Shown here piece by piece: positions 1 to 5,702 of a DNA stretch of 5,702 nt (positions are counted from its first letter, which is position 1; the number at the start of each line of letters is the position of its first letter). The notes under the pieces were generated by a model. That model had not been told where the DNA came from, made no database searches, and saw only the letters and a list, made by a program, of their open reading frames with translations. The translations under genes and the position numbers were made by a program. This stretch comes from Reyranella sp. (lineage in GTDB: Bacteria; Pseudomonadota; Alphaproteobacteria; Reyranellales; Reyranellaceae): positions 1-5,702 of the forward strand of contig SCVT01000191.1 of assembly GCA_004296815.1 (NCBI GenBank). The letters run 5' to 3'.

Positions 1-449
1 GCCCGATGCGCGCCCTCGACCTCGACCGTGCTGCAGCCCTGCATGCGCGCGCATTCGTGGCCATGGGCGAGCGCGGCTGGACACGGCAAGACGTGGCGGG
101 CCTCCTCGCCGCGCCCGGAGTCGCGGGCTTCTTCCTGACGGCGGGAACTTCCGACATCGGCATGGCGATTTGTCGGGTCGCCGCCGACGAGGCGGAGCTT
201 CTGACCATCGCCGTCGATGTCGCGCATCGCCGGTGCGGCGCAGGACGCCGGCTGCTCGCCGCCGTGATCGATCATGTGCGCGGCGCAGGCGCGCGGTCGC
301 TATTCCTCGAGGTCGGTGCGGACAATCCCGCGGCGCATTCCCTATATGTCTCGCGGGATTTCACGGAGGTCGGCCGGCGCATGGCCTACTACACGCGTGC
401 AAGTCTCCCGCCCGCCGACGCAATCGTCATGCGTCTTACTCTCAACTGA
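1..449 (+). CDS. rimI: RimI-type ribosomal-protein-alanine N-acetyltransferase (GNAT), 5' end probably outside window
   Basis: Family role: RimI transfers acetyl from acetyl-CoA to the N-terminal alanine of ribosomal protein S18, in the cytoplasm. Seen: the reading frame is open from base 3, the first ATG is at 6, and the stop is at 447-449, giving 147 residues from that ATG. From that Met, the acetyl-CoA loop is RRCGAG (75-80), preceded by the strand ELLTIAVDV (64-72). LFLEV carries E102 and SLY carries Y114; this 12-residue spacing matches the catalytic Glu/Tyr pair known in enterobacterial RimI. Compared with the family, the first strand (usually an I-R-x motif ahead of the 'LHARAF' helix) is too short, and proline is encoded just before the ATG. 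I therefore infer that the true start lies upstream of base 1. Oddity: the usual Gly-Phe after the catalytic Tyr helix reads Asp-Phe (D118-F119). It could be another GNAT, but position next to fur and the motifs favour RimI. Confidence 0.82.
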   Translation, partial: PMRALDLDRAAALHARAFVAMGERGWTRQDVAGLLAAPGVAGFFLTAGTSDIGMAICRVAADEAELLTIAVDVAHRRCGAGRRLLAAVIDHVRGAGARSLFLEVGADNPAAHSLYVSRDFTEVGRRMAYYTRASLPPADAIVMRLTLN

Positions 450-683
450 TCACTTGCGACGGATCAGAACGATGTGGATATCGTCTAGAGGTTCGATGCC
501 GAGGATGACGTGGCCCTCATCGCGCGCCGCCCGCGGCACGTTGCGCAAGGGCTCGTCGCCCTTGAGCCGTACGCGCAGCACTTGGCCCGGCTGCATGCGC
601 TCCAGTCGGAGCTTGGTGCGGACGAAGGTCATCGGACAGACCTCGCCGGTAATGTCGATGTCATGGTCGGCGTGTATGGTCAT
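450..683 (-). CDS. TusA-family sulfurtransferase-like protein (SirA/YeeD fold)
   Basis: Small 77-residue cytoplasmic protein of the TusA family, whose members carry persulfide sulfur on a conserved cysteine for tRNA thiolation, molybdenum-cofactor or other sulfur-relay tasks. Seen: after a short acidic/His-rich start, the signature ITGEVCPMTFVRTKL (11-25) places the candidate active-site Cys at C16, followed by Pro17. It is followed by the helix-strand pattern QPGQVLRVRL (31-40) and a C-terminal strand IHIVLIRR. C16 is the only cysteine. The CPMTFVRTKL variant, with Met-Thr-Phe instead of the CPxP of E. coli TusA, is one I associate with alphaproteobacterial homologs, so orthology with tusA itself is uncertain and I give no symbol. 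The gene is convergent with rimI (no spacer) and divergent from fur (48 bp). The start at 683-681 is the ATG closest to the family's usual N-terminus; upstream GGAC gives only a weak ribosome-binding site. Confidence 0.85.
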   Translation of the reverse strand: MTIHADHDIDITGEVCPMTFVRTKLRLERMQPGQVLRVRLKGDEPLRNVPRAARDEGHVILGIEPLDDIHIVLIRRK

Positions 684-731
684 GGTTGTCCAACTATACC
701 GCGAACGCCGGTCAGTGTAGGGTAGACCGGC
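684..731. promoter_or_regulatory. Divergent tusA-like/fur intergenic region with possible minus-strand promoter
   Basis: This 48-bp spacer must hold the start signals of two divergent genes unless fur is read from further upstream. On the minus strand TATAGT (698 to 693) matches five of six bases of the sigma-70 -10 consensus. CCTACA lies 17 bp upstream (721 to 716), a poor -35 (three of six). A start about 7 bp after that -10 would leave only a few bases before the tusA-like ATG, so the mRNA would be nearly leaderless. On the plus strand I see only TATACC (695-700) and no -35 at proper distance. No AT-rich Fur or Mur box is recognisable. The promoter assignment is inference. Confidence 0.25.
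707..731. repeat. 7-bp perfect inverted repeat abutting the fur start codon
   Basis: GCCGGTC (707-713) and GACCGGC (725-731) are perfect inverted arms separated by 11 bases, and the fur ATG follows directly at 732. In RNA the arms would form a GC-rich hairpin whose loop contains AGGGT (719-723), the only Shine-Dalgarno-like sequence for fur. It could therefore be an operator for a dimeric regulator or a translational control hairpin. Either role is inference. GACCGGC also occurs elsewhere in the window, inside genes, so the arm sequence alone carries no weight; the position and the symmetry do. Confidence 0.35.
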
Positions 732-1169
732 ATGCCAGACCGGAAGTCAAAACTCGAAGTCCTATGCGCAGAGCGCGGCCTCAAGATGACCGACCAGCGA
801 CGCGTGATCGCGCGCGTCCTGTCGGAAGCGTCGGATCATCCCGACGTCGAAGCGGTGCATCGCCGCGCGACGACGATCGATCCCAACATCTCGATCGCGA
901 CCGTCTACCGGACGGTTCGCCTGTTCGAGGAGGCCGGCATTCTGGCGAAGCACGATTTCGGCGACGGCCGTGCGCGCTACGAGGAGACGCCGGACGAGCA
1001 CCACGATCACCTGATCGATATCCAGAGCGGCAAGGTTGTGGAATTCCACAACGACGAGATCGAGGAGCTGCAGCGCAAGATCGCCGAAAAGGCCGGCTAC
1101 AAGCTCGTCGGCCATCGCCTGGAGCTCTACGGAGTGCCGCTGGACGGCAAAACCGACCGGCAAAAATGA
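732..1169 (+). CDS. fur: Fur-family metal-responsive transcriptional regulator (Fur/Mur type)
   Basis: Cytoplasmic dimeric repressor that binds DNA when loaded with Fe(II) or, in the Mur branch of alphaproteobacteria, Mn(II). Seen in 145 residues: an N-terminal winged helix with KMTDQRRVIARVL (18-30) and recognition-helix region ISIATVYRTVRLFEEAGI (53-70), then a C-terminal dimerisation/metal domain with EHHDHLIDI (89-97), GKVVEFHNDEIEELQ (100-114) and GHRLELYG (127-134). By alignment with E. coli Fur, the regulatory ligands are all present: H36, an E84/E85, H93 and E104 for one site, and H90, D92, E111 and H128 for the other. The structural-zinc Cys pairs of E. coli Fur are absent: the CxxC position reads DIQS and the tail has no Cys. 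C12 is the only cysteine. The HHDH and ISIATVYRT motifs exclude the haem-linked Irr branch. Fur versus Mur cannot be decided from this window. The ATG start has a weak AGGGT at 8-nt spacing. Confidence 0.93.
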   Translation: MPDRKSKLEVLCAERGLKMTDQRRVIARVLSEASDHPDVEAVHRRATTIDPNISIATVYRTVRLFEEAGILAKHDFGDGRARYEETPDEHHDHLIDIQSGKVVEFHNDEIEELQRKIAEKAGYKLVGHRLELYGVPLDGKTDRQK

Positions 1170-1175
1170 GTGGAC

Positions 1176-1222
1176 GGGGCCGGCGCCACCCCGATAATGG
1201 GCGCATGATCGGGGCGGGCCCC
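1176..1222 (+). other. Structured spacer between fur and olsB-like gene (nested hairpin, terminator-like without U tract)
   Basis: The 66-bp gap between fur and the next gene can fold into a nested structure. The inner hairpin pairs CCCCGAT (1189-1195) with ATCGGGG (1208-1214). An A-G mismatch and three further pairs (AATG/CATG region, 1197-1199 with 1204-1206) close a four-base loop. An outer helix pairs GGGGCC (1176-1181) with GGCCCC (1217-1222). No run of T follows, so it is not a canonical intrinsic terminator. It may attenuate read-through from fur, mark an mRNA processing point, or simply reflect GC richness. The G and C blocks also allow competing pairings (1176-1179 with 1189-1192; 1211-1214 with 1219-1222). 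A possible ribosome-binding site GCGGA (1225-1229) lies just after, 6 nt before the next ATG. Confidence 0.4.
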
Positions 1223-1235
1223 TTGCGGATTAAAC

Positions 1236-2075
1236 ATGCGCATCGACCGCGCTGACAGCGAAGCCGAGCTTCTCGGCCCGCCTGTCTCCAACGCGGAGAT
1301 CGTCAAGGTCGTCGCCGGCGACTTCGAAGTTCGCCTGGCTCGGACGGCCGAGGAGATTCACGCCGCTCAGGCGCTGCGCTACCGCATCTTCTACGAAGAG
1401 ATGGCTGCGCACCCGACACCGGAGATGAAGGCGCTCGGTCGCGACTTCGATCCGTTCGACGAGGTGTGCGATCACCTGCTGGTGCTCGATCGCCGCCGCG
1501 GCGAAGGCCCCGAGGGCATCGTCGGCACCTATCGCCTGATCCGCCGCGCGGCAGCGGCGCGGATCGGTCGCTTCTATTCGTCGGCTGAGTACGACATCCA
1601 GAAGATGATCGACTACCCGAACGAGGTCCTCGAGCTCGGTCGGTCGTGCATCGCCAGGGATGCGCGCAACACCGCGACAATGCAGATGCTGTGGCGCGGC
1701 ATCGCGCTCTACGCCTACCACTACGACGTCAAGGTGATGTTCGGCTGCGCGAGCTTCCCGGGCATCGACCCCGCCCAGCACGCGCAGGCCCTGTCGTACC
1801 TCCATCATCATCATCTCGCGCCGCCGGAGATCCGGGTACGCGCCGTGCCGGAGCGCTACGTCGAGATGAACGTGCTCGAACCCGACAGCTACGATCCGCG
1901 CAAGGCGATGGCCCGCGTCCCGCCGCTCATCAAGGGCTACCTGCGGCTGGGCGGCTTCGTCGGCGACGGCGCGGTGATCGATCACGAGTTCAACAGCGTT
2001 GACGTCTTCATCGTCGTGAAGACCGACCTGGTGACGGAGAAATACATCCGTCACTACGAACGCGGGATTCGTTGA
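1236..2075 (+). CDS. olsB: OlsB-like L-ornithine N(alpha)-acyltransferase (GNAT/hemolysin-like family)
   Basis: Family role: OlsB transfers a 3-hydroxyacyl chain from acyl carrier protein to the alpha-amino group of ornithine, giving lyso-ornithine lipid, the first step to phosphorus-free ornithine lipids. Seen in 279 residues: after a variable N-terminus, [20 protein letters not shown] (30-49) begins the acyltransferase core. It is followed by [15 protein letters not shown] (71-85), [10 protein letters not shown] (94-103), ELGRSCI (133-139), [10 protein letters not shown] (170-179) and a C-terminal block [20 protein letters not shown] (229-248) running into [13 protein letters not shown] (252-264). 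These blocks are typical of the OlsB/putative-hemolysin (COG3176) family. There is no signal peptide or obvious membrane span; a four-His run (190-193) sits in a loop. The 3' end overlaps the acyltransferase gene for the second step, which supports OlsB over a generic GNAT. Other amino-acid substrates are possible. The start at 1236 has a modest GCGGA ribosome-binding site. Confidence 0.8.
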   Translation: MRIDRADSEAELLGPPVSNAEIVKVVAGDFEVRLARTAEEIHAAQALRYRIFYEEMAAHPTPEMKALGRDFDPFDEVCDHLLVLDRRRGEGPEGIVGTYRLIRRAAAARIGRFYSSAEYDIQKMIDYPNEVLELGRSCIARDARNTATMQMLWRGIALYAYHYDVKVMFGCASFPGIDPAQHAQALSYLHHHHLAPPEIRVRAVPERYVEMNVLEPDSYDPRKAMARVPPLIKGYLRLGGFVGDGAVIDHEFNSVDVFIVVKTDLVTEKYIRHYERGIR

Positions 2076-2962
2076 GCACCGCGACAGACGCGCCGCTGGC
2101 GACGATGTGGATCGGTTCTCCCCTGCGCGGCGCGTTCAGGCTCATCGCCTACCTGCTGCTCACGCTCTTGATGCTGCCGTTCCATCTGCTGGCGCTCGCG
2201 GTCGGCGCGCGCCCCGTCGTGCGCTGGCTGCCGGTCGCCTACCACCGAATGGTCTGCGTGATCCTCGGCATCAGGGTGAAGGTGAACGGCCGACGCTCGA
2301 CCGTCATGCCGACGCTCTTCGTCTGCAACCACGTCTCCTATCTCGACATCGAGGTGCTGGGTGGCCGCATCCCCGGCTGCTTCGTCGCCAAGGCCGAGGT
2401 CGCGACCTGGCCGTTCTTCAGCACGCTCGCCAAGGCGCAGCGCACCATCTTCGTCGACCGGCGCTCGGCCAAGACCAACAACAGTCGCGACGAGATGCTG
2501 CGCCGGCTCGATACCGGCGACAACCTGATGCTGTTCCCCGAGGGCACCAGCAGCGACGGCACGCGCGTGCTGCCGTTCCGCAGCGCCCTGTTCGCGACCG
2601 CCCAGCTCCGCCGCGACGACAGGCCGATCCTCGTGCAGCCGGTGGCGATCTCCTACACCCGCCTCGACGGCATTCCGCTCGGCCGCTACTGGCGGCCGCT
2701 CTTCGCCTGGTTCGGCGACCTCGATCTGGTGCCGCACCTCTGGCAGATGGTCTGCCTCGGCGAGACCGAGGCGGTGGTGACGTTCTTCCCGCCGGTCGAC
2801 ATCGACCGGCTGGGCGACCGCAAGAAGCTGGCGGAATACTGCTTCCGGCAGGTTTGGGCCGGCGTGCAGGCGGCGAATTCCGGCCGGCCCGAGCTCCTGC
2901 CGCCGCTCGACGCGCCCGCCTTGGTGGCCGTGCAGGCCCCGACGGCGGCCCCTCGACCCTGA
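2072..2962 (+). CDS. olsA: PlsC-family lysolipid O-acyltransferase, probable OlsA (lyso-ornithine lipid acyltransferase)
   Basis: Family role: PlsC-type enzymes acylate a lysolipid hydroxyl at the inner membrane. OlsA acts on lyso-ornithine lipid, while PlsC proper acts on lysophosphatidate. Seen (numbered from the TTG): one hydrophobic span at about 23-45, catalytic NHVSYLD (86-92) with the H-x4-D pair H87/D92, TIFVDR (125-130), FPEGTSSDG (155-163) and [13 protein letters not shown] (188-200). The tail after about 272 is Pro/Ala-rich and probably disordered. The TTG at 2072 overlaps the upstream stop (TTGA), which suggests translational coupling with a GCGGGA 4 nt before. The alternative start is ATG 2105, which removes 11 residues, keeps the membrane span, and lacks a ribosome-binding site. 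Direct pairing with olsB is the main reason for preferring OlsA over a glycerolipid PlsC; bifunctional OlsA/PlsC enzymes are also known, so the substrate remains open. Confidence 0.72.
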   Translation: MSTATDAPLATMWIGSPLRGAFRLIAYLLLTLLMLPFHLLALAVGARPVVRWLPVAYHRMVCVILGIRVKVNGRRSTVMPTLFVCNHVSYLDIEVLGGRIPGCFVAKAEVATWPFFSTLAKAQRTIFVDRRSAKTNNSRDEMLRRLDTGDNLMLFPEGTSSDGTRVLPFRSALFATAQLRRDDRPILVQPVAISYTRLDGIPLGRYWRPLFAWFGDLDLVPHLWQMVCLGETEAVVTFFPPVDIDRLGDRKKLAEYCFRQVWAGVQAANSGRPELLPPLDAPALVAVQAPTAAPRP

Positions 2963-2968
2963 GGGGCC
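2947..2968 (+). other. GC-rich hairpin across the olsA stop codon
   Basis: GGCCCCTC (2947-2954) and GAGGGGCC (2961-2968) are perfect 8-bp inverted arms around a 6-base loop. The TGA stop of the acyltransferase gene (2960-2962) begins at the last loop base. No T run follows, so an intrinsic terminator is not supported. It may stall or stabilise the transcript end between the lipid genes and miaB, or be coincidental in GC-rich DNA. Confidence 0.3.
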
Positions 2969-2998
2969 CGGGTGATAGAACCGCGCCGTTCCCGCAAC

Positions 2999-3003
2999 GG
3001 AGA
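2999..3003 (+). promoter_or_regulatory. Ribosome-binding site deciding the miaB start
   Basis: GGAGA lies 3 nt before ATG 3007. The next in-frame ATG (3022) has no purine-rich sequence at a suitable distance, so this site favours 3007 as the miaB start. Confidence 0.55.
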
Positions 3004-3006
3004 CCG

Positions 3007-4415
3007 ATGCAAGACGTCCGCATGACCGGGCAGCATAAGCGCGTGTTCATCCGCACCTACGGGTGCCAGATGAACGTCTACGATTCCGACCGCATGGCCG
3101 ACGTCCTGCGGCCGCTCGGCTATGCCCTCGCGGACGCGCCCGACCAGGCCGACCTGGTCGTGCTGAACACCTGCCACATCCGCGAGCACGCTTCGGAGAA
3201 GGTCTATTCCGAGCTCGGCCGCCTGCGCGACGTGAAGCGCGACCGCCGCGCCGAGGGACGAGACCTCACCATCGCCGTCGCGGGCTGCGTCGCCCAGGCC
3301 GAGGGCGAGGAGATCGTGAAGCGCCAGCCCGCCGTCGACATCGTGGTCGGCCCGCAGTCATACCATCGCCTGCCCGAGCTGCTGGCCGAGGCCGAGCGCA
3401 AGGCCGCACTCCTGCGCAACGGCAAGCGCCTGCCGGGCGCCGGCGTGCTCGACACCGACTTCCCGGCCGAGAGCAAGTTCGACCATCTGCCCGCGCCGCT
3501 CGGCGTGCGTGCGGGCTCCGCCTTCCTGTCGATCCAGGAAGGCTGCGACAAGTTCTGCACCTTCTGCGTCGTGCCCTACACGCGCGGTGCCGAGTATTCG
3601 CGCCCCGTCGCGGCGGTGCTCGCCGAAGCGCGCCAGCTCGTGGCGGCGGGCGCGATCGAGATCACGCTGCTCGGCCAGAACGTCAACGCCTATCACGGCG
3701 AAGCCGCCGACGGTTCCACCTGGGGCCTCGCACGACTCATCCGGGAGATCGCCGGGATCGATGGCGTGGCGCGCCTGCGCTACACGACCTCCCATCCGCG
3801 CGACATGGACGACGAGCTGATTGCCGTGCACGGCGAGGTGCCGCAGCTCATGCCCTACCTGCACCTGCCGGTGCAGTCGGGCTCCGATCGCATCCTCGAG
3901 GCGATGAACCGCCGCCACGGCCGCGACCTCTTTCTCGGCCTCGTCGACCGCCTGCGCGCCGCGCGGCCCGACCTCGCGCTGTCGTCGGACTTCATCGTCG
4001 GCTTTCCCGGCGAGAGCGACGCCGATTTCGACGACACGATGCGCCTGATCGAGCAGGTGGGCTTCGCCTCGGCCTTCTCCTTCAAGTACAGCCGCCGGCC
4101 CGGCACGCCGGGCGCCGCGCTGACGGATCAGCTGCCCGAGAGCGTGAAGGCCGCGCGACTCGCCGCGCTGCAGGCGCTGCTCGGCCGCCAGGCGCGCGAC
4201 TTCAACGTCTCCAAGGCCGGCACCACGACGCCGGTCCTGTTCGCCGAAGCCGGCCGCAAGCCCGGGCAGATAATCGGCAAGACGCCGTGGCTGCAGTCGG
4301 TCTATGTCGAGGGTAATCCGCGGCTGATCGGCCGCATCGTCGACGTCCACCTCACCGAGGGCCATGCCAACAGCCTGGCCGGCCGGATCGTGACCGGCTC
4401 GTACGAGGCCGCCGC

Positions 4416-4419
<4 letters not shown>
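3007..4419 (+). CDS. miaB: MiaB, tRNA-2-methylthio-N6-(dimethylallyl)adenosine synthase (radical SAM)
   Basis: MiaB adds the 2-methylthio group to i6A37 of tRNAs that read codons starting with U, using two iron-sulfur clusters and S-adenosylmethionine in the cytoplasm. Seen in 470 residues, a normal length: an N-terminal methylthiotransferase domain with the three auxiliary-cluster cysteines C20 (TYGCQMN), C56 (NTCHIRE) and C94 (VAGCVAQ). The radical-SAM cluster motif C180-x3-C184-x2-C187 (GCDKFCTFC, then VVPYTRG) follows, with LLGQNVNAY (221-229), [11 protein letters not shown] (284-294) and [10 protein letters not shown] (328-337), and a C-terminal TRAM-like region at about 402-463. NTCHIRE and the QNVNAY motif fit MiaB rather than RimO or MtaB. 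The frame stays open far upstream, but GGAGA at 2999 and family N-termini set the start at 3007, with 3022 as alternative. The stop overlaps the phoH start by 4 bp (GTGA), indicating coupling. All key cysteines are present, so it should be functional. Confidence 0.97.
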
Positions 4420-5390
<971 letters not shown>

Positions 5391-5702
5391 CGTCGAGGTC
5401 GTCGTTCTCGACGCCGGCTGGCAGAAGGCGCTGCCTGGTGTCGAGCGGCTGGTGCGCAAAGCGGCGCGTGGGGCAGCGAGCCGCGGCCGTTCGCTCAACG
5501 TGGCCCTCTCGGACGACAAGGGCGTTCGTGCGCTCAACAAGCGCGACCGGAAGAAAGACAAGCCGACCAACGTGCTGTCCTATCCGTCCGGCGAGCGCGC
5601 CTTCCTGGGCGATATCGTGCTGGCCCGGCAGACCGTGTGGCGCGAGGCGAAGGCGCAGAAGAAGAAGCCGGCCGACCACGTGGCGCACCTGGTGGTCCAC
5701 GG

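Noticed and set aside
684..731. Canonical Fur box or Mur-responsive sequence in the divergent spacer
   Set aside because: No AT-rich 19-bp palindrome is visible; only a GC-rich inverted repeat is present.
1205..1255. Sixteen-codon leader ORF overlapping the olsB start
   Set aside because: No ribosome-binding site, no regulatory codon run, and it is simply the tail of a frame that is open through fur by chance.
1170..1260. Pho box upstream of olsB that would link ornithine lipids to phosphate limitation
   Set aside because: I searched the spacer for paired CTGTCAT-like repeats and found none; a lone TGACAG-like string at 1251 is not enough.
1800..1816. CATCATCAT repeat in olsB-like gene
   Set aside because: It encodes a four-His run within the normal reading frame; too short to be a microsatellite or array.
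1230..2054. Minus-strand open frame antisense to the olsB-like gene
   Set aside because: The plus-strand protein has conserved OlsB family blocks; the antisense product has none.
2107..3006. Open frame continuing about 300 codons upstream of the miaB start
   Set aside because: The peptide is Arg/Ala/Pro-rich and overlaps a clear PlsC-type gene; MiaB proteins start at the 3007 position and a ribosome-binding site is there. High GC removes stops in shadow frames.
3358..4365. Minus-strand open frame antisense to miaB
   Set aside because: Shadow of miaB, whose cysteine motifs are intact; no recognisable family in the antisense product.

Overview
The window is GC-rich with strong G/C bias at third codon positions, and it is densely packed with genes. 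Its content and order (rimI, a TusA-family gene, fur, an olsB-like gene, an olsA/plsC-like gene, miaB, phoH, ybeY) point to a chromosomal core region of an alphaproteobacterium. The Fur protein lacks the structural-zinc cysteines, and both acyltransferases resemble the ornithine-lipid enzymes of that class. A Rhodospirillales- or Rhizobiales-like host fits best, but the genus cannot be fixed from sequence alone. I see no mobile element, tRNA, rRNA, CRISPR array or phage gene.

Layout. Positions 1-449 (+) hold the end of a RimI-type ribosomal-protein acetyltransferase, probably cut at its 5' end by the window edge. Positions 450-683 (-) hold a small TusA-family protein that converges on rimI with no spacer; the two stop codons together form the palindrome TGATCA. 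A 48-bp divergent spacer (684-731) separates it from fur (732-1169, +), whose product is a Fur/Mur metal-responsive repressor. A 66-bp spacer that can fold strongly (1170-1235) precedes olsB-like (1236-2075), which overlaps olsA/plsC-like (2072-2962) by 4 bp. After 44 bp comes miaB (3007-4419), which overlaps phoH (4416-5390) by 4 bp. phoH in turn overlaps the start of ybeY (5359 to beyond the window end) by 32 bp.

How the genes fit together. olsB-olsA looks like a two-step membrane-lipid module: N-acylation of ornithine, then O-acylation of the lyso-lipid. miaB-phoH-ybeY is the widespread RNA cassette covering tRNA modification at A37, a PhoH-family ATPase and a 16S rRNA maturation/RNase factor. 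The overlaps imply translational coupling within each pair, and everything from 732 onward may be read on one transcript. The iron/manganese regulator at the head of the run is the most suggestive link, but no clear Fur, Mur or Pho operator is visible.

Overall this is an ordinary core region. I do not see an undescribed system. The points worth a second look are small: hairpins in two spacers, the lipid module inside a translation cluster, and a few atypical residues.
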